Positions 17,722-25,697 of a DNA stretch of 64,000 bases are shown one piece after another; position 1 is the stretch's first letter; each line of letters begins with the position of its first letter. Both the position numbers and the translations under genes were made by a program. The DNA is from Eubacterium sp. GTDB taxonomy: Bacteria > Bacillota > Clostridia > Oscillospirales > Acutalibacteraceae. A model generated the notes under the pieces. The model saw only the letters and a program-made list of their open reading frames with translations. It did not search any database and was not told where the DNA came from. Location: positions 19,575 through 83,574 of the forward strand of contig JAFLRZ010000010.1 in the NCBI GenBank assembly GCA_022511225.1. Reading direction: 5' to 3'.

Positions 17722-18004
17722 GCAGGCAGTTATTATACTTATAGTCTACATACTAATCATCAACATTGTTGCTTCTTTAACTGCTATTGCAGACAAGAAA
17801 AGGGCTGAGAGAGGCAAATGGAGAATTCCTGAGAGCACACTGATGCTTTTAGGCTTATTCGGCGGTGCAACGCTTGAATTTATTACGATGAAGAAAATCC
17901 GTCACAAAACAAAGCATATAAAATTCATGGTAGGATTACCTGTTGAAATGTTTTTACATTATGTGCTTATAATACTGCTAATTTATAAGGTCGCATCAAT
18001 TTGA
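17714..18004 (+). CDS. DUF1294 family small membrane protein
   Basis: A 96-aa protein with hydrophobic stretches at both ends and in the middle. The central segment WRIPESTLMLLGLFGGATLEFITM followed by RHKTKHIKF is the signature of DUF1294, whose function is unknown. The quoted pieces lie at about residues 37-71. It overlaps the zinc-ribbon gene by 8 bases, so translation is probably coupled. The stop lies within a long hairpin that separates it from convergent spoIVA. Confidence 0.88.
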   Translation: MNKQAVIILIVYILIINIVASLTAIADKKRAERGKWRIPESTLMLLGLFGGATLEFITMKKIRHKTKHIKFMVGLPVEMFLHYVLIILLIYKVASI

Positions 18005-18020
18005 TTTGGTGCGACCTTAT
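17985..18020. terminator. Hairpin between DUF1294 gene and spoIVA
   Basis: ATAAGGTCGCA/TGCGACCTTAT arms with further pairing towards the loop give a stem of about 15 bp. It covers the DUF1294 stop and lies just past the convergent spoIVA stop. The T tracts are short, so termination efficiency is uncertain. Confidence 0.7.
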
Positions 18021-18029
18021 ATTACAGTT

Positions 18030-19505
18030 TTATAGTATTATGCAGATTAATCCATTACATCCTTCGTTAATAACTCTTTCAATCGTTTCTCTAAATTTAT
18101 TTCTTGCATCAATCGGCATACGATAAAGTTTATTATTAAGACCTTCGTTTACAAGCTCGTGAAGTGATTTACCAAATATATTTGTTTCCCAAATATCAGC
18201 AGGATTTTCTTCAAACTCCTTTAATAGATACATTATCAAATCCTGACTCTGACTTTCAGTACCGACAATAGGAGCGACCTCGGTTGAGGTATTGCACTTA
18301 ATCATATGAATCGACGGAGCCTGTGCCTTAAGTCTTACACCGTATCTGCCCCCCTGCTTCATTATCTCAGGTTCGCTAAGACTTAAATCACTCATTTCAG
18401 GCATAACAATTCCGTAACCTGTTTCCTCAACGTCTTTAAGCGCCTTGCCGAATCGCTCGTATTCCATTTTCATATTCATAAGCTCAATAAAATATTTCAT
18501 AAGCTGAGCTTCGTCTGTAATTTCGATATTGCAGGATTCTGAAAGATTCTTATAGAAATGACTGTTATCAATATAAAACTTCATATTGACTGTTCCTGTC
18601 GACAAATCAACCGAGCTCAGTGAAACAGATTCAATATATTCATTGACTTCAACTTCCTTTGCGAATTTTGCAACGCTTCTTATATTTCCAAGGGAATTAC
18701 AGCTGCTTCTCACGCAGTCAAATATAGATGACTTCAGATAATTGTCTTTTTCAAGATTATTAATCCACGAAGGGTATGAAATTGCAACGTTATTCAGTGG
18801 GAATTCGTAAAGAATGTCGCTTAAAATGTCCTTAATTTCATCTTCTGTAAGCTCAAGGCAGTTAACGGGTATAACAGGAACACCGTATTCTTCAGTAAGA
18901 CTTTTGCATAACGAAACAGAAAGCTGGCTTTCAGGCTCAACACAGTTCATCAGCACAACGAACGGCTTGTTAAGCTCCTTAAGCTCTTCAATTACTCTCT
19001 GCTCTGCCTCCTCATATTCATCACGCGGAATAGAGCTTATAGAGCCGTCGGTAGTAATAACAAGACCTATTGTTGAATGTTCGTTTATAACCTTTTTAGT
19101 GCCGATTTCAGCTGCCATATTAAACGGAATTTCCTCATCGTACCAAGGAGTCATAACCATTCTCGGCTGTTCTTCCTCAATATAGCCAACAGAGCTTGGA
19201 ACAATATAGCCAACACAGTCTATCATTCTCACACGCATATTTATTGAATTATCAAATGAAAGTGCGATTGCATCTTCAGGAATAAACTTAGGCTCAGTGG
19301 TCATTATTGTTTTTCCTGCAGCAGACTGCGGAAGCTCATCTCGTGCCCGTTCTCTTGCAAAATCATCAGAAATATTCGGTATTACAAGAGTATCCATAAA
19401 CTTCTTAATAAAGGTTGACTTACCTGTACGAACAGGGCCTACAACACCTATGTAAATGTCGCCGTTAGTTCTTTTTGATATATCACTGTAAATATCATTA
19501 TTCAT
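18030..19505 (-). CDS. spoIVA: Stage IV sporulation protein A
   Basis: SpoIVA is a cytoskeleton-like ATPase of the mother cell that polymerises on the forespore surface and forms the coat basement layer. The 491-aa length matches the B. subtilis protein (492). Walker A GPVRTGKST is at residues 23-31 (Lys29), followed by GTPase-like motifs and a well conserved C-terminal domain. The ATG at 19505 is used because GAGGTGAT precedes it; that site overlaps the sipL stop. The upstream gene encodes its partner SipL, and spoVM lies one further gene up. It is presumably under SigE via the sipL promoter. Confidence 0.97.
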   Translation of the reverse strand: MNNDIYSDISKRTNGDIYIGVVGPVRTGKSTFIKKFMDTLVIPNISDDFARERARDELPQSAAGKTIMTTEPKFIPEDAIALSFDNSINMRVRMIDCVGYIVPSSVGYIEEEQPRMVMTPWYDEEIPFNMAAEIGTKKVINEHSTIGLVITTDGSISSIPRDEYEEAEQRVIEELKELNKPFVVLMNCVEPESQLSVSLCKSLTEEYGVPVIPVNCLELTEDEIKDILSDILYEFPLNNVAISYPSWINNLEKDNYLKSSIFDCVRSSCNSLGNIRSVAKFAKEVEVNEYIESVSLSSVDLSTGTVNMKFYIDNSHFYKNLSESCNIEITDEAQLMKYFIELMNMKMEYERFGKALKDVEETGYGIVMPEMSDLSLSEPEIMKQGGRYGVRLKAQAPSIHMIKCNTSTEVAPIVGTESQSQDLIMYLLKEFEENPADIWETNIFGKSLHELVNEGLNNKLYRMPIDARNKFRETIERVINEGCNGLICIIL

Positions 19506-19515
19506 TATAATCACC

Positions 19516-21009
19516 TCACATACCCGGAATTAATAATATTCTTTTACCGTCAATTACATTAGAATTAAGACTGTTTTCGTCAATTATCAGCTCTTCACTT
19601 GTAGAAAACTTCTTTGCAATATCCCAAATTTCTTCCTGACTGTTCGCAAAATAGAGTGTAAGCTGTGGCGTATTTATATTATTAACTTCATCGTCTATAT
19701 CAATATCAGTTAAAAATGAAACTTTGCTTTCTTTGTACAGATAAGCAGAATATTCAATATTAGCACGAAGCATTAACGCACCGGCACTCTTAATGACATA
19801 GTCAAATGATTTCATAGTACAGCCTGATACCCCTGAAAACTCAGAATCGGAAAGTAGTATTTCCTTCGTCTGTGACTTTTCGTAGTAACAAATATTACCC
19901 TTATCATCATAGAATAAAAATGAAATGCCGACTTCAACAGTCAACTTAGAGTTTATTATCTGATGATTTAATATTTCAGCTTTAAGGTCAATTATTTCTA
20001 CTAATGAAATATCGCTGTCAAAGTTAAGCTCAAGCGTTTTATCATCATAAAAATATGCCGGTGACTCATTGATAATTGTATTTGACTTCTTGAGTTTACA
20101 ATTATACTTAGGAACGTATGAATCGATATTGAGTGAAATGGTATCAATTTTATAAATCTGATAGTTGATAACTAATTTACCGACTATTTCTACAATACTT
20201 AATGCATTATTTTCATCAGCCCGTGCTTTAACATATAAGCCTGACAGCCTCGCGCTGACAAATGCTTTATCGTTTTCGTCAAGTGATGAAGCTTCAATAA
20301 TTTTACTGTATGTAAAATTATGAGAAAGCTTTTCAATATTGCCGTTAATACATTCATATATTACGCTCGCACTCAACGTACCCTTGACAAGCATTTTATC
20401 CTTAATGATTTTATACTCATCAACAGAACAGTTTGTAAAGCAATTAATAATATTTTTAATCTGCGCCGTACTGTCTGCAATACTCATATTTTCTTCAAAC
20501 TCAACGCTTGATATTCCACTGTTTTTGCAAACAAGATAATCTTGTGAATACTCCTTAAACATAGCATTTTTGCAATTACTCAGGCAGTCTGTAGATTTTT
20601 GATAATATATATTGAATCTTACGGCAAGTGATGTATGAATATCAAAGCGTCTTTGATTAATTAAATGAAAATTACTGTATTTAGTATTAATACAAACTTT
20701 TGCAAAGGAGAAGTTTTCAACGTTATCAACATCAAAGCTTTTTGAAAAGTCCTCCTCAAAAATGTTTGATAGCAACCCTGATTCACTTGATTTGTATGTA
20801 ATGCTGATAATTACCTTTCCGTATAAATTAATACTGTTTCCCTGATAGTCATAGTCAGTCACAGTCGCTTTAACCGAGCATTTTACAATCTTTTCAATGT
20901 CATCAAGGTACTGAGGCAGATTTTCCTGAAAATCAAGCTCAAAGCTTTCCTTAACGGTCTGGCAGGCTTCGTTAAAGCTTATTGATTTGTATTCCTTACA
21001 AAGTTCCAT
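19516..21009 (-). CDS. sipL: Spore coat morphogenetic protein SipL (SPOCS/DUF3794 repeats + LysM)
   Basis: SipL is the clostridial functional counterpart of SpoVID and binds SpoIVA in C. difficile. The 497-aa sequence has repeated DUF3794 (SPOCS) segments, for example around GKVIISITYKS and GKLVINYQIYK. It ends in a LysM-like domain (LYFANSQEEIWDIAKKF...LLIPGM), the part known to contact SpoIVA in C. difficile. AAGGAGAG precedes the ATG. The stop overlaps the spoIVA ribosome site, giving tight coupling with spoIVA. A SigE-like promoter lies just upstream. Confidence 0.92.
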   Translation of the reverse strand: MELCKEYKSISFNEACQTVKESFELDFQENLPQYLDDIEKIVKCSVKATVTDYDYQGNSINLYGKVIISITYKSSESGLLSNIFEEDFSKSFDVDNVENFSFAKVCINTKYSNFHLINQRRFDIHTSLAVRFNIYYQKSTDCLSNCKNAMFKEYSQDYLVCKNSGISSVEFEENMSIADSTAQIKNIINCFTNCSVDEYKIIKDKMLVKGTLSASVIYECINGNIEKLSHNFTYSKIIEASSLDENDKAFVSARLSGLYVKARADENNALSIVEIVGKLVINYQIYKIDTISLNIDSYVPKYNCKLKKSNTIINESPAYFYDDKTLELNFDSDISLVEIIDLKAEILNHQIINSKLTVEVGISFLFYDDKGNICYYEKSQTKEILLSDSEFSGVSGCTMKSFDYVIKSAGALMLRANIEYSAYLYKESKVSFLTDIDIDDEVNNINTPQLTLYFANSQEEIWDIAKKFSTSEELIIDENSLNSNVIDGKRILLIPGM

Positions 21010-21037
21010 ATAAACTCTCCTTTACAGTTTCTATAGA

Positions 21038-21066
21038 TACATATGCAAGAATAAGCTTAAATATAA
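21038..21066 (-). promoter_or_regulatory. SigE-like promoter of sipL-spoIVA
   Basis: On the minus strand TTATATT (21060-21066), a 14-base spacer, then CATATGTA (21038-21045). The first box matches six of seven positions of the SigE -35 element KMATATT. The second box begins CATA, as in CATACAHT, but its second half is weak. The spacing is right for SigE, and the downstream genes are mother-cell genes. Confidence 0.5.
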
Positions 21067-21067
21067 C

Positions 21068-21100
21068 AAAAAGCACAGGTAAAATTAACCTGTGCTTTTT
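21068..21100. terminator. Terminator after spoVM
   Basis: Perfect 13-bp stem AAAAAGCACAGGT/ACCTGTGCTTTTT with a 7-base loop. It begins 4 bases past the spoVM stop and separates thiN-spoVM transcription from sipL-spoIVA. Confidence 0.9.
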
Positions 21101-21104
21101 GAGA

Positions 21105-21194
21105 TTATGTTTCACTTTTTACTTTTTGGATTTTGAATATAGTTCTGAGAATAGGTGCAAGAAATTTTGGACTTTTAATTAAAATTACCTTCAT
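21105..21194 (-). CDS. spoVM: Stage V sporulation protein M (29-residue membrane peptide)
   Basis: A 29-codon reading frame with GGGGGA about 7 bases before its ATG. It contains IKSPKFLAPILRTI, which aligns without gaps to IKLPKFLGGIVRAM of B. subtilis SpoVM. Pro9, the helix-breaking proline important for curvature sensing in SpoVM, is at the same position. SpoVM is an amphipathic helix that marks the convex forespore membrane and recruits SpoIVA. The gene follows thiN, as in B. subtilis (thiN-spoVM), and sipL-spoIVA lie immediately downstream. It starts 13 bases after the small Cys-rich ORF. It is too short for most gene callers. Confidence 0.9.
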   Translation of the reverse strand: MKVILIKSPKFLAPILRTIFKIQKVKSET

Positions 21195-21207
21195 AAAATA
21201 TCCCCCA

Positions 21208-21351
21208 CTATCTTTTACAGCAAGCAATACCGAGGACTATTACTACTATTGCAAGTATTCTTGTTATCCAGATTGTAGGGCAGCAGCACGCAATAACGCA
21301 TCCTACACCAAAAGCAATCCACAGATATTCACGCTTGCACATTTTTTTCAT
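21208..21351 (-). CDS. 47-residue Cys-rich membrane peptide upstream of spoVM
   Basis: A 47-codon frame starting MKKMCKREYLWIAFGVG. It has AGGTG 9 bases before the ATG. Two hydrophobic stretches are separated by PTIW, and seven cysteines (C5, C18, C22-24, C44, C45) lie near the membrane borders. I do not recognise the family. It ends 13 bases before spoVM, so the two are probably translated from one mRNA, either read-through from thiN or a local sporulation promoter. A CATAGAAT box at 21385-21392 resembles a SigE -10, but no good -35 is seen. The good ribosome site and spacing argue that it is real. Confidence 0.75.
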   Translation of the reverse strand: MKKMCKREYLWIAFGVGCVIACCCPTIWITRILAIVVIVLGIACCKR

Positions 21352-21402
21352 AGTAGTAACACCTTTTCTTTTTGCTATTACTATATTCTATGAAAATCTC
21401 TG

Positions 21403-22035
21403 CTAATCGTTACTCTGAATTAACAATAATTTTCCTTTTTTTATAATTATTTCGCAAGCGTTATCCTTAAAACCGTTACTTTGAGTAAACTGATCACTTG
21501 GATATAAATCAACATTATCAAGTTCGTACAATGAATTAACTATACTTAATCCCTCGCACTTATCAAATAGTGCAAACAGTGAAAAATGTTTGTAATCAGA
21601 ATTGTCTAAAATCGTTTTGCCCGAAATGACAGAAATTTTATTATTTTTATTTATAAGACTACAATTTATATTTCTATCAAAGCAATAATTCACCGAAAGT
21701 ATATTAGAATATGTGTGGTCTATTCTTGAACCTATACCACCGAGAATTATTATATTAGTAAATCCTATGCTGATTGCTTCCTTTACACAGTGGAAGGTGT
21801 CTGTATCATCCTTTCGCACCTGAAGCGAAATTATTTCGCAATCATTATCAGGCTTATCAGCAGAGTCAAAATCACCTATAATTAAATCAGGCACAACAGA
21901 TAATGGCTGACATTTTTTATATCCGCTGTCAGCACATATTATAAATGAAGCTTCATTAAGATATGTTCTGTAATAGTCCAAATCATCCTCAGGTGCGCCT
22001 GAAATAATTACACAGTTTTCTACTTTCTTTCCCAT
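21403..22035 (-). CDS. thiN: Thiamine pyrophosphokinase
   Basis: ThiN converts thiamine to thiamine diphosphate using ATP. The 210-aa protein has ICADSGYKKC, PDLIIGDFDS, RKDDTDTFHCVKEA and GGIGSRIDHT, the metal and substrate loops of the family. AAGGA lies 9 bases before the ATG. It overlaps the end of rsgA by 16 bases. In many Firmicutes rpe lies between rsgA and thiN; here it is absent. No TPP riboswitch is visible, as expected for a gene inside this housekeeping operon. Confidence 0.95.
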   Translation of the reverse strand: MGKKVENCVIISGAPEDDLDYYRTYLNEASFIICADSGYKKCQPLSVVPDLIIGDFDSADKPDNDCEIISLQVRKDDTDTFHCVKEAISIGFTNIIILGGIGSRIDHTYSNILSVNYCFDRNINCSLINKNNKISVISGKTILDNSDYKHFSLFALFDKCEGLSIVNSLYELDNVDLYPSDQFTQSNGFKDNACEIIIKKGKLLLIQSND

Positions 22036-22904
22036 TCCTTAATGTCCTTAACCTCATTATATAATTGAACATAGCTATCGTGACGCTCAGTTGAAATTTC
22101 GCCCTCTCTCACTGCCTGAGTAACCGCACAACCCTTATCATTATTATGTGTGCAGTTGGTAGTAAACTTACATTTGTCTAAGTAAGGCTCAAATTCTCTG
22201 AAGCAGTATGGAAGGTCATCTTTATAAATAAGCTCGCACCTTTCAATATCAACGGCAGAAAATCCCGGAGTATCTGCAACGTATCCACCTGCAATTCTAT
22301 AAAGACTGCAAGCCCTTGTTGTATGCTTACCTCTTCCGAGCTTTTTACTTGTTTCTCCCGTTTCAAGTGAAAGAGAGTTATCAATTGAATTAATCAGCGA
22401 CGACTTACCTACTCCTGTGTTTCCTATAAAAGCACTTGTTTTGCTGTTAAGGAGCTCCCTCACCTCTTCGGAGCCGTCACCTGAAATATTATTACAGGCA
22501 ATAACCTTAAATCCGGCTTTAGTGTAAAGGTCATAATACTTTTTATAGCTTTCATCAAGGTCAATCTTTGTAAGCACGATAATCGGCTCAGTTTGCTTAA
22601 ATTCTGCTATTGCAATAAGTCTGTCAAGAACAAAGGTATTAATAGCAGGGTCAACTACAGAAGAAACTATAAACAGCTGATCAACGTTTGCAAGAGGTGG
22701 TCTGATAAAAGAATTTTTTCTCGGTAAAATTTCATCAATTGTGTTTTCGGCATTTTCGTTAATTGATATGGAAACATAGTCCCCGACAAGAAGTGAGTTT
22801 TTATTTTTCTTGAATCTGCCTCTTGCTTTACATTCATAAACAGTATCAGCGGTTTCTACATAATAGAAACCGCCTATACCTTTAATTACTCTACCATCAA
22901 TCAT
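22020..22904 (-). CDS. rsgA: Ribosome small subunit-dependent GTPase RsgA
   Basis: RsgA is a circularly permuted GTPase that checks late 30S maturation. The order seen is an N-terminal OB fold, then the G4 motif TKID, G1 GNTGVGKSS and G3 DTPG, as permutation predicts. A zinc module follows with C...C.H.....C (CKFTTNCTHNNDKGC). At 294 aa it has the usual length. It lies 7 bases after prkC; in B. subtilis PrkC phosphorylates RsgA (CpgA), and the same prkC-rsgA order is kept here. Confidence 0.97.
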   Translation of the reverse strand: MIDGRVIKGIGGFYYVETADTVYECKARGRFKKNKNSLLVGDYVSISINENAENTIDEILPRKNSFIRPPLANVDQLFIVSSVVDPAINTFVLDRLIAIAEFKQTEPIIVLTKIDLDESYKKYYDLYTKAGFKVIACNNISGDGSEEVRELLNSKTSAFIGNTGVGKSSLINSIDNSLSLETGETSKKLGRGKHTTRACSLYRIAGGYVADTPGFSAVDIERCELIYKDDLPYCFREFEPYLDKCKFTTNCTHNNDKGCAVTQAVREGEISTERHDSYVQLYNEVKDIKEWERK

Positions 22905-22911
22905 ATGTACC

Positions 22912-24948
22912 TCATCCAGCTGTATCTTCAGTATTATCTTCAGTTGCTTCTTCCGGCTTTTGAGGAATTATATCAGTATTAACAGGAGTTGAAAAATCAA
23001 TAGATATTTTTGAGCTCTTGTCAGTTTTAACTGTCTTTGTTTCAATGTTTCCGCACTCCGAAAGTGAAATTCTAATTGTAACGCTTTCGGTGTTTTCCAC
23101 AGTAATACTTACCGGTGAAGTAGAGCCGTTTAACAAGACACTCTGGCTGAGATACGTTTCACCGTCAAGCTCAACAGTAAGTGTATCCGACATATATTCG
23201 CCATCTTCAGTGGTAATTTCAGGAAGCGCTATAGAAAGTGCAATCTTGGAAACAGGCTTTGTAGTTGTCGTAGTTACACCTGATGAAATAGTAATCAAAA
23301 TCAAATCATCAGCAACAGCAAGTACACCTGCCGTAGGATTTTGAGCAAGGACTACACCCTTTGGTTCAGGACTATCCTTTGTTTTGAATCTGATGTTCTT
23401 AAATCCGGTCTTTTCAAGGAAAGCTCTTGCACCCTCCTGCTTTAAACCGACAACGTCGGGAACAGTGATATTTTCTACAAGCTGTGTTGTTGGACCCGAA
23501 CTCAAATATATCATTACTTCAGTATCTGCAGATACTATGCTTCCTGCCTTAGGATCGGAATATACAACCTTTCCCTCTTCAACGGTTTCACTTGAAACTG
23601 TTGTAACTCTGTAATTCTTGAGTCCTTCATTTTCAAGTGCCTTTTTTGCTTTATCAGCAGTGAGATTATAAATATTCGGTACTTTTATATCATTAACAGA
23701 TGCAGCAACAACGAGGGTTACCTGACTTCCCGAAAGCACCTTGCTTCCTGCCTCGGGTGACTGACTAATGATTGTTCCCGGTTCATAGTCACTTGTTTTT
23801 TCATATTCACAGTTAAACTGATAGTCATACTTATTGGAGCTGATTAGCTCATCATACGAAGTGCCGACAAAATTATCTATAATGCTTGCTTTAGTATTAA
23901 CGTTTCCCGTAAATGCAAATACAATGCCAACTATAGCAGCAATAGTAAGCATCAATCCAACTATAACTGCAATAACAGTCTTCTTTTTGTGACCGTCATC
24001 ATAGTAATCATCTTCATCGTATTCTGTATCATCTTCAACGTGATTTACAGCATCACTGGTATTGATAACATACTTGGTAGGCTCTTTATCAACAAAACAT
24101 GAGTAATCAAATGTTGCTGCAGGATTTTTTTCAATTTCCTCAAGATCAATGAGAAATTCTGTAGCAGTCTGATAACGGTCATCGGGATTCTTCTGCATAG
24201 CGTGATCGCAAATCTGCTCAAGTCCGAGCGGAATATCAGTATTGATATCGGTAAGCTTCTTAGCGTCTTTTTGAAGCTGCATAAGTGCAACTGAAACAGG
24301 ATTGTCTGCTTCAAAGGGCACTGTGCCTGCAAGCATTTCATAAAGTACTACACCAACCGAATAAATGTCTGCCTTTTCGTCTGTAAATTCGCCCTTAGCC
24401 TGCTCAGGACTGATATAGTGAACAGAGCCTATAGCAGTATCAGTCAGCGTTTTTGTATCACTTCTTGAAAATCTTGCGATACCGAAATCTGCAACTTTAA
24501 TATCACCGTTAGAAAGCAAAATTATATTCTGGGGTTTTACGTCACGGTGAACAATACCCTTGTCGTGCGCATGCTGAAGTGCTTTGAGTATCTGCGTAGT
24601 AAAATATAATGCCTCGTTCCATGTAATGGCATTTTGCTTTTGGATATACTCCTTAAGAGTGATTCCATCAACGTATTCCATTACGATATACTGCAGTCTT
24701 TCGCCAAAACTGACGTCATACACCTTAACGATATTAGGATGAGAAAGAAGTGCAATCGCCTTACTTTCATTGTTAAAGCGTCTTACAAAATCGTCATTAT
24801 TGAGAAATTCGTCTTTCAACACCTTAACGGCAACAATTCTATCGTCAACACTGTCATAAGCCTTATAAACAACAGACATTCCGCCAACACCGACAATTTC
24901 CTGAATTTCGTATCTTCCGTCAAGGCGCTTGCCTACATAATTTTCCAT
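22912..24948 (-). CDS. prkC: PASTA-domain Ser/Thr protein kinase PrkC/PknB
   Basis: A transmembrane kinase that senses muropeptides or lipid II and phosphorylates translation and wall proteins. The N-terminal kinase domain has the glycine loop VGVGGMSVVYKA, VAVKVL, HRDVKPQN and DFGIARF, with a Thr-rich activation loop. One membrane helix (IAVIVGLMLTIAAIVGIVF) separates it from an outer region. I count three PASTA repeats, each with the pattern VPN/VPD...G.V..S.P..G. A Thr/Ser-rich tail and an acidic end follow. The 678 aa is typical. The phosphatase gene stp lies just upstream. Confidence 0.96.
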   Translation of the reverse strand: MENYVGKRLDGRYEIQEIVGVGGMSVVYKAYDSVDDRIVAVKVLKDEFLNNDDFVRRFNNESKAIALLSHPNIVKVYDVSFGERLQYIVMEYVDGITLKEYIQKQNAITWNEALYFTTQILKALQHAHDKGIVHRDVKPQNIILLSNGDIKVADFGIARFSRSDTKTLTDTAIGSVHYISPEQAKGEFTDEKADIYSVGVVLYEMLAGTVPFEADNPVSVALMQLQKDAKKLTDINTDIPLGLEQICDHAMQKNPDDRYQTATEFLIDLEEIEKNPAATFDYSCFVDKEPTKYVINTSDAVNHVEDDTEYDEDDYYDDGHKKKTVIAVIVGLMLTIAAIVGIVFAFTGNVNTKASIIDNFVGTSYDELISSNKYDYQFNCEYEKTSDYEPGTIISQSPEAGSKVLSGSQVTLVVAASVNDIKVPNIYNLTADKAKKALENEGLKNYRVTTVSSETVEEGKVVYSDPKAGSIVSADTEVMIYLSSGPTTQLVENITVPDVVGLKQEGARAFLEKTGFKNIRFKTKDSPEPKGVVLAQNPTAGVLAVADDLILITISSGVTTTTTKPVSKIALSIALPEITTEDGEYMSDTLTVELDGETYLSQSVLLNGSTSPVSITVENTESVTIRISLSECGNIETKTVKTDKSSKISIDFSTPVNTDIIPQKPEEATEDNTEDTAG

Positions 24949-24965
24949 AAATTAATACAACTCCG

Positions 24966-25697
24966 TCATTTTGATATGATAACAACAGTAATGTTGTCAC
25001 CACCGCCATTTTCGTTTGCCTTTGTAACAAGCCTGTCAGCAAAGGCATAATGCTTGCCGTCACTCATTATTTCAAGCATCTCATTATTTTCAACATAATT
25101 TGAAAAGCCGTCAGTACAAAGAAGAATTGTATCCCCTTCTTCGAGATCTATCATATCAAAATCAATTTTAATATTTTTGTCAACGCCGATAGCTCTTGTT
25201 ATAATATTTTTATTAGGATGATTTTCAGCTTCTTCAGGAGTAATTTTACCCTTAGAAAGCAAATCCTGAACGACGCTGTGATCAACTGTTACCTGCCTTA
25301 TCTTGTTATCAGCACTTACAATATACGCTCTGCTGTCACCTGCATGAGCAATAAATGCCTGATTATCTCTTACGATAGCACAGACTACTGTTGTGCCCAT
25401 TCCTATAAGCTCTGTGTTATCCATTGCAAAATCGTAAACCTCTATATTTGCAGCAGTAAGCGCAGAGTCAAGCATATTTTGAATTGATGAATCTCGCATA
25501 TTATCACGATATGAAGCGTTGATTTTTTCGCTGATAACCTTAACAGCTAAGGCAGAGGCAATATTACCTCCGGCAGCTCCGCCCATACCGTCGCAAACAA
25601 CTGCCCATACAACCTCGTTAGAAAACTCTCCGACTGCGTAGGCGTCCTGATTAGAGGATCTGACACGACCCTTATCAGTTTTTGCTACTATTTTCAT
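24966..25697 (-). CDS. stp: PP2C-family Ser/Thr phosphatase Stp/PrpC
   Basis: Metal-dependent phosphatase that reverses PrkC phosphorylation. The 243-aa product from the ATG at 25697 has the PP2C motifs: KTDKGRVRSSNQDAY, VCDGMGGAAGG with metal-binding Asp, AHAGDSRAYI, LLCTDGFSNYV, and GGGDNITVV near the end. GAGGTGAAATTG precedes that ATG; an upstream GTG lies in the ribosome site. The start overlaps the end of rlmN by 23 bases, and prkC follows after 17 bases. Confidence 0.96.
   Translation of the reverse strand: MKIVAKTDKGRVRSSNQDAYAVGEFSNEVVWAVVCDGMGGAAGGNIASALAVKVISEKINASYRDNMRDSSIQNMLDSALTAANIEVYDFAMDNTELIGMGTTVVCAIVRDNQAFIAHAGDSRAYIVSADNKIRQVTVDHSVVQDLLSKGKITPEEAENHPNKNIITRAIGVDKNIKIDFDMIDLEEGDTILLCTDGFSNYVENNEMLEIMSDGKHYAFADRLVTKANENGGGDNITVVIISK

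Noticed and set aside
21403..22035. TPP riboswitch linked to thiN
   Set aside because: thiN overlaps rsgA by 16 bases and no THI-box-like sequence is present in or before it.
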